From Planctomycetota bacterium (GTDB lineage Bacteria > Planctomycetota > Planctomycetia > Planctomycetales > Planctomycetaceae), in NCBI GenBank assembly GCA_014584345.1, contig JACTNB010000007.1, positions 1-64,000 on the forward strand: 64,000 bases of DNA, written 5' to 3'. The position numbers and the translations under genes were made by a program. The first letter of the stretch is position 1; every line of letters starts with the position of its first letter. Positions 45,038 to 53,632 of the stretch are shown one piece after another. The notes beneath the pieces were generated by a model. It made no database searches. It was not told the origin of the DNA and worked only from the letters and a program-made list of their open reading frames with translations.

Positions 45038-46198
45038 TTAAGAGACGGGGCGAGTTTCCGTTCGATCCATTGCGGGAGGCTTGTCCCCCAGAAACTGGTA
45101 AAAGGTACATTCCAGTGTGCCATTATATAGCTTGCGGCGACGAGTCGCCTTGCGGCCGTAGAAGCGTTCGAATTCTCGCGAACCGACCAGGATAAACTGG
45201 GACCAGGTGGTCCAGTCCTGAGTCACGCGGGCCAGGGTTGTCCAGAGTTCCTGGGCCTGTTGCACATCGTTCAACCGCTGGCCATACGGGGGATTGGTCA
45301 CGAGGCAGCCATATTTGCGCTTGGTGCTGAGCGAAGCGACATCCTGCTGCTGAAAGTGAATGATATCGTCGACGCCCGCCCGTTTGGCGTTATCGCGGGC
45401 CGTGCGGAGGACGCGTGGATCGATGTCGGAAGCGAGAATCGGTTCGCAGTCCCCGTGGTTGATGCCGGCAATCGCCTCGGAGCGATGTTGCAACCAGAGT
45501 TCGGCGGGAATGGCGGGCCACTTCTCCGAGGCAAAACCGCGGAGCAAGCCGGATGCCCGGTTGCGCGCGATTAAGGCGGCTTCAATGGCAATCGTACCAC
45601 TGCCACAAAAGGGATCGATCAGCGGGCGTTCTCGGTTCCAGACACTCAATTGCAACAGAGCCGCTGCAAGTGTTTCCCGCAAGGGAGCTTCGCCCGCCTG
45701 TTCGCGATAGCCCCGTTTGTGCAACCCATCCCCGGACGTGTTCAGATACAGGGAACAGGTATCGTGACGCAGATCGAAATGGACCGGGCAGAGAATTCCG
45801 GTCTCGGGCAGCGTTCGGTCGTACACCCGTTCGAGCCGCTGGGCGATCGCTTTTTTTGCCATCCCCTGACAAGCCGGCACGGAATGTAATTGAGACTTCT
45901 GAGAGGAGCCGGTGACCGGAAAGCGGGCATCCGCGGGAATCCACTCCTCCCAGGGGAGATCGCGAATTCCATCAAAATAGGCATCAAAATCAGGCGCAGG
46001 GAATTCACCGATCTTCAACAGCAGGCGGTTGGCCACGCGCAAATGCAGATTGCAACGGGGAATCGCCGATAAATCCGCATGAAAATTGACGCGGCCATCG
46101 GCCTTTTGCTGCTCGGGGTATCCCAGTTGGGCCAGTTCGCGGCCCACAACGGCCTCCAGGCCGAATGCGGTGGTCGCTGTGAGAGTCACTTGTTTCAT
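45038..46198 (-). CDS. THUMP-domain RNA methyltransferase (RlmL-like)
   Basis: 386 residues. THUMP-like N-terminal region (TLTATTAFGLEAVVGRELAQLGY ... LHLRVANRLLLKIGEF), then SGDGLHKRGYR, LIDPFCGSGTIAIEAALIARN (SAM site near 193) and CLVTNPPYGQRL (catalytic NPPY near 300). This is the RlmL/YpsC layout, forming N2-methylguanosine in 23S rRNA. It lacks the RlmK C-terminal half of the enterobacterial fusion. The last codons are duplicated at 44981-45005. Confidence 0.88.
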   Translation of the reverse strand: MKQVTLTATTAFGLEAVVGRELAQLGYPEQQKADGRVNFHADLSAIPRCNLHLRVANRLLLKIGEFPAPDFDAYFDGIRDLPWEEWIPADARFPVTGSSQKSQLHSVPACQGMAKKAIAQRLERVYDRTLPETGILCPVHFDLRHDTCSLYLNTSGDGLHKRGYREQAGEAPLRETLAAALLQLSVWNRERPLIDPFCGSGTIAIEAALIARNRASGLLRGFASEKWPAIPAELWLQHRSEAIAGINHGDCEPILASDIDPRVLRTARDNAKRAGVDDIIHFQQQDVASLSTKRKYGCLVTNPPYGQRLNDVQQAQELWTTLARVTQDWTTWSQFILVGSREFERFYGRKATRRRKLYNGTLECTFYQFLGDKPPAMDRTETRPVS

Positions 46199-46462
46199 AA
46201 GTACACTTGCGACAGAACGATACCGGCGGAAAACTCAGGGACGAAAGCAGCCTATGCGGTCGGGATCTGGACGGTAGGGGCACCTCCCGTGACGGATTGT
46301 GGCTGGTCGATCGTATTTTGTGCTACAGGTTGACGCGACTGGAGCAAAAGTACAAGTCCCGGTGATCCATTCCCCAAAAAACCCGGAACACTCAAAACTC
46401 TCCCGACAGGGAGTGCGTGAGAGACTCGAGGTCCGGGCGTTTCGAGGTAGCCTGTCGAGTCG

Positions 46463-47002
46463 TTATTCGATGGGAACCGTATAACTAATGGCCCCGATCG
46501 CCTTCCCTTCCTTAACATCGGCGTAGTGCGGGTGGCACAGGACGCACTTCTTCATTACTACGGGGACGGAGGTCAGCACGCGCAGGTGAGGTTTCCCATC
46601 CTTGTAGACAATCTGTTCGTAGGTCGCCTGACCTGCATTGAGGGCCTTGGCTCCCGCTTTTTCCACCTCGTCGCTGGGAACATTTTTCGGCTCGTAAGGT
46701 TTGCCCGTCAGGTCGATCAAACGGGCCTGATGCCAGCCCTTTTTGCCGATCGCCTCGAACAATGCAATGGCAGCACTGCCAGCAGGGAAGTCGGCCTCGT
46801 CGTTGACGTACTTGTCGGTGATCAGCACAACCGCAGTTTTGTACACATCATCGAGCATCTGCACGGTTTTGCGTGTCCGTTCAACGGCGGCTTTGTCGGG
46901 GGCGGGTTGATCTTTCGCCGGGGCGGAAGTTGTCCACAGGCCCAGTCCCGTCGCGGCAACCGCAGCCGTCAGTGAGCAGAAAAGTGTTGAGCGAGCGTTC
47001 AT
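46463..47002 (-). CDS. Exported DUF3365 heme-binding protein
   Basis: 179 residues. A signal peptide (MNARSTLFCSLTAAVAATGLGLWTTSAPA) is followed by a domain with ITDKYVNDEADFPAGSAAIALFEAI and PVVMKKCVLCHPHYADVKEGKAIGAISYTVPIE. CVLCH is a c-type heme motif, and the ending is typical of DUF3365 (Tll0287-like) domains, which are periplasmic redox or sensor modules. It stands alone, without a fused kinase. The 264 bp before 46463 and the 237 bp after 47002 hold no gene that I can support. Confidence 0.8.
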   Translation of the reverse strand: MNARSTLFCSLTAAVAATGLGLWTTSAPAKDQPAPDKAAVERTRKTVQMLDDVYKTAVVLITDKYVNDEADFPAGSAAIALFEAIGKKGWHQARLIDLTGKPYEPKNVPSDEVEKAGAKALNAGQATYEQIVYKDGKPHLRVLTSVPVVMKKCVLCHPHYADVKEGKAIGAISYTVPIE

Positions 47003-47239
47003 CAGGCATCCTTTTGTCGTATCACGAGGACTTGCGAGAATGAGAGCGGCACCCGCCTGCTCTCAATAGTCTCTCCAGCGTAGCCCAACAATTTCTATAC
47101 GTCAAGGTGCATTATTGTCGCATTCAGAATCCGGGGGGATTCCCCACGGCGCGTCCCCTTCTGCCGGCTCGACCAAGGCAGGGATCGGTCCAGATCTGGC
47201 TCCGTGGTGGCGAATAGGCCAGCGGCGAACCCTTGCAGA

Positions 47240-50200
47240 TTACGGAAACAGGGGAGAGGTTCCCAGCCCCTGGCTGGCCTCGGTCTTGAAGATGTAGCTG
47301 GGGAACTTCATGCCGGCCAGAGTGAGTCGGGCGTTTTCGACCATTTGTTCGTCAATCCCGGCCTGAGCGGACTGTCCCTGCTTGAGGCGGATCAGGGAAC
47401 GATCCAGATTTCCCACCAGGCGTCGGGATTCCCAGATGACTTTCCCCTGCTGGGTATAAGTGAAGTGGATGTTGATCACCTTGCGGGTGACATCCTCGGA
47501 GACGGAACGATCGCCGATTTTCGTGAGTTTGACCCCCTCCTTGTTTTCCGTGGCCAGCGCGACGTTCAATGTGATGGGGGCGTTGTCGGCGACCTGCGTT
47601 TTGACGGCTTCCAGTTGTTTCACGAGGGCGTCGCGGGCTGAATTCTGCAACGGTTGCGTCTCCGCGGCGGAATCAAACTGGACCGTAAGGCGTACCGAGT
47701 CCCCCGGTTGGAGTAGCGACAGATCCGCAATGCGGTTATGTGCCAGCTTGTCATTCAGGCTGGCATTGGGCAATTCCAGGGAGCGGATGGTCGCCCGATT
47801 TCCGGCGAAATGCGCGAAGGTGACTTGCTCCCGCGTCAAATGTCCGGGCAGGAGTACGTTGTTTGTGTTGTAACTCCAGACGACCGACTGCAAGGGCCGA
47901 TGGACCAGCTTTTCCTGGTTGAGCAGCAGGTGTTCCGGGCTGGTCCAAAGAATCGCGTGGATTGCAACCGGGACGGGAAATTCCTCAACGACTTCCCCCG
48001 TCGCCATGCTCAACATGCGCAGGACATGGTTGGCGGAGTCCTCGACACCGACGGCCAGCAGATCGCCTTGCGGATGAAACGTGGGAGCCTGGATCTTGCC
48101 TTCCAGGGGTATGTTTCCCAGGGGATCGCCGGTCGCGGAGGCAAACAGGGCCAAGCCCTTCGCTCCCAGAATATTCCCCTGCACGACGGCGAGTTGTTGA
48201 CCTCCCGGGGAAACCGCAAAACTGAGCACTCCTTCGATTTGCCAGAGTGCTTCCAGGTTCGGCAGTTTCCAGACAACGAGTCGGTTTCCCTGGCTGAGCG
48301 TAGCAATCAGGTCGTCCTGGAGAAATTCGGCCTGACTGATTTCTCGAGCATTCTTGTCCGATTCCTGACGATAGGGGCGCCAGCCCTTCTGATGCGCCCC
48401 GTCATGTTCCAACGCATAGAGATCCAGCCTGCCATTGGTGCGATGTTCCTCCACCAATGCCTGCTTGCCGTTGGGAGAAACCGACCGCAAGCGGGCGGAA
48501 AAGGGGATTCGCAGCTTCGCCACGAGCGCGCCGTCCGCGGAAAAGGCCAGCAGTTCCGACTCTCTTGCCACGGGTTGCGGTTTTTCAAGGGTCAAGCCGC
48601 GCGCAGCATAAATTTGCAGAGTCGTCTCGTAGTTCTTCACCGCCGGATCGTTCAGGTCTTCATCGATCCCCGCCCGGACTACCACCACGGGTGTCGGACT
48701 GCGCGACAGGACGATGTCACGCACGGTCCCCGCACTGGACACGGGGATTGCATTCTTCAAGGGGACGCTCTCCAGGGGATCGGCCCGAGCCAGCCATTGG
48801 TTGGCGGGAGTGACCGTACGGGCCAATGACAGATCGGTCGAGGTCAATACCGGCAGGGACGCATCGCTGGCCAGGCCACCGGCATTCGCCGTCGCGGCTC
48901 CCGCCAGAAGATCATCCCCGGAAAACGTGGATTGCTCCATGCGAAGCCCGCCACTGTCGTTCATCACGGAAACCACCCAGCCTGCCCCCATGACCCTGCG
49001 CGAGGGAACCAAATCGATCTGAGGCTGCTTGGGGAAACTGTAGATCAGTGCTTTGGCCTCGGTATCCACAATACCCAGCGAATGGACCAGCCAGCGCGTC
49101 CCCCCCGGCAGCCCCTCCAGTGTGTGGGACTGGTAAACGGGATCCAACTGTTCCTTGAGACGCGGCTCCATTTCAAAATCGGCGGTTACGTTCCCGGTAA
49201 CGACGTCCCAGACCACCATCCGGGAGTATTTCCGAGCGGGAGAACCAAAGAGGTCGATTCCATAAATCGCCGCGAAGTGAGTCCCCTCCCGGGAAAAACC
49301 GAGTGCTTCCAATTCCGAAACGCGGGTGGTCCCGGCGGGGGAAATAGAACCCTTCTTGATACCGGCTTCCAGGTCGTAAAAGTCGATCCGTTTTTCGAGA
49401 AACTGCCCATCCACCGCCAGGTAACGCCCGCCCGGACTGAAACTATAGCCATAACTGCTGCTGAACTTATCGTCTCCCATCAGCGTGTGCACGAGATTCC
49501 CCGAAGGCAACTCCCACACCTTGATCCCCTTGTGCACATTCGAGAGTGCCACGAGGCGATGCTTCCAGATCGCCAGATCGGATACTTGAAAGGGTTTGTC
49601 CGCTTCGGCTATCTGCAACAGACCCAGGGATTTCTTGCCCCGTATATCGAAAACTTCGAGCGTTTTAAGACCCGAGGATTGCACCACCAGGTAGGCCCCG
49701 TCATCGGAGAGGGCCGCCACCCCGCTGGAACTGGATGCCGGGGTTTCACCAATCTTCCGCCCCGAGACCACATCGTAAATTTCATACCGGTGCTTCAAGG
49801 TCGCCCCCGCCAGGATCGCCACGAAGGGACTGGGACCGGAGGGGAACAGCACGCCGCTGCCACGTTTGGCGTCGTTGCCGACGGCAATTCGCAAATTTCG
49901 CCCTGGCTCCAGGTCCACTTTGGTAGACCCAGGATCGGGTTGCAGCGTCCAGTCCTCCGTTTTGACAAACGTCAGCGCAGAGGCATTCCCCTCCGCAAAG
50001 CCCCCCGAGGAACTCTGGAAACCGGAATTTCCCTGGGACCGAGGCGGCGATGTCAAAGGAGGAGCCGGAGCCACTCCCGCCGTCGGGGTGCCCGTCGGCA
50101 AATCACTGGGAGCGGGCTGGCTGTTCGATTCAAGGGGATTGGCAGCCGCTATGGGTACGGCCGGAGGATTCACGGGGAGGGATCCCCCCACGGGTATCTC

Positions 50201-50491
50201 GGAAGGGGCGGAGGTGTTCCCCGCAACCGGTTCCGCCTGCACAATCGCGGCGTTCTCCTGCCGGGCAGGCGACTTCAGCACCGAAAACAGACCGACCACC
50301 ACGAAAAACACGACAAATCCGCCCACGGCTCCCATCAGCAGGCCCGCGTTCGAACTGGTATTCATGCTGAATGCCGACTGTTCAACCGGAACTCGGGCGC
50401 CACACTCCTTGCAACGTCCATTCTTTCCTTCAAGGTGATCAGGAAAGCGATTCTTCGAACCGCACTTGGGACAGACCACGGAAATGGGCAT
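47240..50491 (-). CDS. Zinc-ribbon membrane protein with WD40-like beta-propellers
   Basis: 1083 residues. The N-terminal zinc ribbon is CPKCGSKNRF ... GRCKECGARV (two CxxC pairs). One membrane segment follows at about 50-72 (GLLMGAVGGFVVFFVVVGLFSVL), then a Pro/Ser-rich linker to residue about 160. Repeated beta-blade units such as YEIYDVVSGRKIGETP, IKVWELPSGNLVHTLMGDDKF and LVVWKLPNLEALWQIEGVLSFAVSPGGQQLAVVQG form one or two propellers. The C-terminal 200 residues are unrecognised. It is likely a membrane-anchored scaffold, a type common in planctomycetes. The antisense frame 48932-50653 is a shadow. Confidence 0.8.
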   Translation of the reverse strand: MPISVVCPKCGSKNRFPDHLEGKNGRCKECGARVPVEQSAFSMNTSSNAGLLMGAVGGFVVFFVVVGLFSVLKSPARQENAAIVQAEPVAGNTSAPSEIPVGGSLPVNPPAVPIAAANPLESNSQPAPSDLPTGTPTAGVAPAPPLTSPPRSQGNSGFQSSSGGFAEGNASALTFVKTEDWTLQPDPGSTKVDLEPGRNLRIAVGNDAKRGSGVLFPSGPSPFVAILAGATLKHRYEIYDVVSGRKIGETPASSSSGVAALSDDGAYLVVQSSGLKTLEVFDIRGKKSLGLLQIAEADKPFQVSDLAIWKHRLVALSNVHKGIKVWELPSGNLVHTLMGDDKFSSSYGYSFSPGGRYLAVDGQFLEKRIDFYDLEAGIKKGSISPAGTTRVSELEALGFSREGTHFAAIYGIDLFGSPARKYSRMVVWDVVTGNVTADFEMEPRLKEQLDPVYQSHTLEGLPGGTRWLVHSLGIVDTEAKALIYSFPKQPQIDLVPSRRVMGAGWVVSVMNDSGGLRMEQSTFSGDDLLAGAATANAGGLASDASLPVLTSTDLSLARTVTPANQWLARADPLESVPLKNAIPVSSAGTVRDIVLSRSPTPVVVVRAGIDEDLNDPAVKNYETTLQIYAARGLTLEKPQPVARESELLAFSADGALVAKLRIPFSARLRSVSPNGKQALVEEHRTNGRLDLYALEHDGAHQKGWRPYRQESDKNAREISQAEFLQDDLIATLSQGNRLVVWKLPNLEALWQIEGVLSFAVSPGGQQLAVVQGNILGAKGLALFASATGDPLGNIPLEGKIQAPTFHPQGDLLAVGVEDSANHVLRMLSMATGEVVEEFPVPVAIHAILWTSPEHLLLNQEKLVHRPLQSVVWSYNTNNVLLPGHLTREQVTFAHFAGNRATIRSLELPNASLNDKLAHNRIADLSLLQPGDSVRLTVQFDSAAETQPLQNSARDALVKQLEAVKTQVADNAPITLNVALATENKEGVKLTKIGDRSVSEDVTRKVINIHFTYTQQGKVIWESRRLVGNLDRSLIRLKQGQSAQAGIDEQMVENARLTLAGMKFPSYIFKTEASQGLGTSPLFP

Positions 50492-50695
50492 GTCTGGCTC
50501 CTGGAGATAGGTTTTGGCGCGGACAGAGATGTCGACGAATGTCTAGAGGAAAAACCACTCTATACAATAGCAAGCCGCTTCCGCAAGCGTCTGACGACAG
50601 GAAGCACAAACACTAGCCGATCCGCGGATCCCCAGAGACCGGCTCCCACATGACTCACGGGGGCGTCTCCACACGCCCCGGCATGCAAGCCGTGA

Positions 50696-53299
50696 TTATT
50701 CCAGTTCCTTCAACCGCCGATCCAACGTGGCCATGGTCTCGTTGAGCGTGTATTCCAAGTAGTCGTCCTGCTCGTGAATCAACGACTGTGCCGCCAGATC
50801 CAGCGCGGCGGGCACGTCGGCACCCTGGAAGAAACTAAGCGCGCGAACGGCTTCCAGGCGTACCCGGGGATGTTCGTCATTAACCGATCCTTCCAACAGG
50901 GAAAGCGGATCCGCCAGTTGATCCCGCCAGTAACAGACGACCCGCGTCGCTGCCGCCCGCGCGCGAGGATCGGGCGAGGCCAGCACCTGCTTCAGTAGCG
51001 ATTCATCCACCTGGTTATGCTGCTGATGGATCCACAAGCCTTCCAGTTGCAGCCGCGCCCCGGCTTCGGTGGAGACATCGAGTTGGCCCAGCCATGCGCT
51101 CGCATGCGCCAGAACCTCCTCGGTTTTGCGGGTCCGCAGTTCGCGGCGAACGCGATAGCGGACCCGGTCGGCTTCGTCTCCCAGCAAATCCAGTAGATCG
51201 GGAATCGACTTCGCGGACACATCCACCACGGTTGTTAACGGATTCGGGCGATAGTGGATCCGCCAGATGCGACCATGTTGAGTATCCCGATGCGGATCTC
51301 GCACGGAATGCTGCATATGCCCCACCAATGGATTGAACCAGTCGAGAACATACAGCGCTCCCTCGGGACCAAACTGCAGATCGACTGGGCGGAAATTTCG
51401 GTCGGTCGACTGCAGCAGCGGTTCCACGGGGTCGGCATGGAAGCCCGAACCTTCGTCTTTTAGGCGATATTGCAATACGCCCTGGAAACCGATGCAGTTA
51501 TTCAACAGATAATCTCCCTGGGTTTCCTCGGGAAAATTCCGGCTGTAGACCAGTTCGCAACCGCAGGTGGGCCGCCATTGCTTTGTCAGAAATTCCTTTA
51601 ATCGCCCATGTTTGTGAGGATAATCGACCTGCCCGGAAAAGGCGGCTCCCACATAATTGGCCCCCGGCGAGGCATCGGCCACGAAGTTCTGTCCCCAGGG
51701 ATCGAACACGTGCCCCCAAGGATTGGCAAAGGCGTACGATACAAACACATCCACCTTTTCCGTGCGTGGCTCGTAACGATACACGCCCGCATCCACGCAC
51801 CGCACGGGGCCGTAGGGGGTTTCGATCTGCGTGTGATGAAAGGTTCCCTCCTGAAAATACAGCGCCCCGTCCGGCCCCCAGGTAAACGCCGAGATGGAGT
51901 GGTGGGAATCCGCGGAGTCAAATCCGTGCAACACAATCTCCCGCTCGTCGGCTATGTCGTCGCCGTTCGTATCCTTCAAAAACACCAGGTTCGGCTGCTG
52001 GGCCACATACACGCCCCCGTCCCCCAGTTCGAAGCCGGTCGGCAAGTGCAACCCCTCGGCGAAGATCGTTTGCTTATCGGCCTTGCCATCGCCCGTAGTG
52101 TCTTCGAGGATCAGAATTTTATCGTTGACTGGCACACCGGGCAGATACATGGGATAGGAAGGCATCGTGCAGACCCACAAACGCCCCTTCCCGTCGAACG
52201 TGAACTTGCACGGATTCCGCAACTCGGGGAATTCCCGCTCCGAGGCAAACAGATTGGCGACATAGCCCTGAGGAAGCCGGAAGGATTTCAGCATCTCCTC
52301 CGGCGAAGTGATGGTGATCTCGAAGGTGATGTTTGACGGGACCTCCACCAACGCACCCGTATTGTCGTCGTTAATGGTCTCGGAAACCTCCTGGCCCCGT
52401 GCGATGGCCCAGATTCTCCGATCCCGATTGACGACCATCTTCCGCAGCTTCTCGAATTCCGACGGAAAATTCACCACTCCGAACGGATTCTTCCGCCCGC
52501 CGTAGATGTAAAAGCCATTCACGGCCCGGTAGTCGTACCAGTGTTGCAGCGATTTCTCCGCGACGGCTGCTTGCAGTTTTTCCAGATCGAGCGACGCCGA
52601 AACGTCCCCCGCGCCGAAGATCCGCTCGATCATCACCGGTGCCAGTTTGCGATAGCCGGCGTCGGTCAGATGAATGCCGTTGAACGTGAGGGGCGTTTCG
52701 CTGGCATTGTACAGTCGCTGCGTGGGCAGAAACAGATCGACGAAACCGACCCGGAACTCCCGCGCGACCTCCGCCGTGGCCCGCGTGTACAATGAAAGAT
52801 TTTCATTATTGCGATCCCCAAACATCAACTGGCGTTGAGGCAAATTCTCACTGGCAATGGGGGACAGCAGCAGCACCCGTGGCGGCGAGACGCCGTTGTA
52901 GGAGGTGCTCGTCCAGGTCTGCAACTCGCTACGCAGATCCTGCTTGTACTGTTCCAGCCCTGCCGGGCCCGCAAACGATTCATTAAAGCCAAAACAGGCA
53001 ATCAGTACATCCGGCCGATGCGCCTCCAGGGTATGACCATGATCCTGAAAATCCTGCGAACGCGGCCGCAACTTCAATTCGTCCGCCGACCACCCCAAGT
53101 TACGTACCGTCAGTTCGTGCTCCGGAAATCGGGCATGCAGCAATGTCTCGAAATGATTGTAATGCTGCAACCGTTCGATAAACGTGTTGCCAATCAGCAC
53201 AATTTTGTCACCCTGCTTCAATTCCAGTTCGGCAGCCGACAGGGAACACGCCGCCAGCAGCCCCAGCGACACAGCACACAGCAACAGACAGCGTTTCAT
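50696..53299 (-). CDS. Lipoprotein GDSL-like domain fused to PVC-type membrane-bound dehydrogenase
   Basis: 867 residues from the ATG at 53299, which opens a lipoprotein signal (MKRCLLLCAVSLGLLAAC); the longer frame to 54514 is antisense to the next gene. Residues about 30-240 are an SGNH/GDSL-like domain (GDKIVLIGNTFIERL ... NLGWSADELKLR ... GIHLTDAGYRKLAP). Residues about 330-700 form the PVC dehydrogenase propeller (SFRLPQGYVANLFASEREFPELRNPCKFTFDGKGRLWVCTMPSYP, ILILEDTTGDGKADKQTIFAEGLHLPTGFE, DSHHSISAFTWGPDGALYFQEG). HEAT-like helices follow. No cytochrome CxxCH is present. Probable extracytoplasmic carbohydrate oxidation. Confidence 0.85.
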   Translation of the reverse strand: MKRCLLLCAVSLGLLAACSLSAAELELKQGDKIVLIGNTFIERLQHYNHFETLLHARFPEHELTVRNLGWSADELKLRPRSQDFQDHGHTLEAHRPDVLIACFGFNESFAGPAGLEQYKQDLRSELQTWTSTSYNGVSPPRVLLLSPIASENLPQRQLMFGDRNNENLSLYTRATAEVAREFRVGFVDLFLPTQRLYNASETPLTFNGIHLTDAGYRKLAPVMIERIFGAGDVSASLDLEKLQAAVAEKSLQHWYDYRAVNGFYIYGGRKNPFGVVNFPSEFEKLRKMVVNRDRRIWAIARGQEVSETINDDNTGALVEVPSNITFEITITSPEEMLKSFRLPQGYVANLFASEREFPELRNPCKFTFDGKGRLWVCTMPSYPMYLPGVPVNDKILILEDTTGDGKADKQTIFAEGLHLPTGFELGDGGVYVAQQPNLVFLKDTNGDDIADEREIVLHGFDSADSHHSISAFTWGPDGALYFQEGTFHHTQIETPYGPVRCVDAGVYRYEPRTEKVDVFVSYAFANPWGHVFDPWGQNFVADASPGANYVGAAFSGQVDYPHKHGRLKEFLTKQWRPTCGCELVYSRNFPEETQGDYLLNNCIGFQGVLQYRLKDEGSGFHADPVEPLLQSTDRNFRPVDLQFGPEGALYVLDWFNPLVGHMQHSVRDPHRDTQHGRIWRIHYRPNPLTTVVDVSAKSIPDLLDLLGDEADRVRYRVRRELRTRKTEEVLAHASAWLGQLDVSTEAGARLQLEGLWIHQQHNQVDESLLKQVLASPDPRARAAATRVVCYWRDQLADPLSLLEGSVNDEHPRVRLEAVRALSFFQGADVPAALDLAAQSLIHEQDDYLEYTLNETMATLDRRLKELE

Positions 53300-53632
53300 G
53301 ATAGCCCCCGTCCAGACCGGAAAAGAACAAGCAGCAATGGCACCGCTCGGCCGCATCAACTCCGACTGATTATTCCAGATGCCCCCACCCGTCGCAACCA
53401 TCGCCTTGAATCGCGGGGCAGGCAATCGCCAGACAACGCGATAATTCAGCCGCACGCTCCGCCGCTGGTCAATCCCACTACAAGAATCGCTTCGGTTTTC
53501 CTTTGCTGGTATCCCTGAAGTATTCCCCGTATGATCGTTGCCAGGCGTGTGAATCGCGAATTCCACATGTCTGACCCATGCCCCGGCGCGTGCCGTCGGT
53601 ATTCTGCCCCCTCGACAGGAGCCCCACCTGCC

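Noticed and set aside
48932..50653. 573-codon plus-strand open frame
   Set aside because: Antisense of the zinc-ribbon/propeller gene; no recognisable domain.
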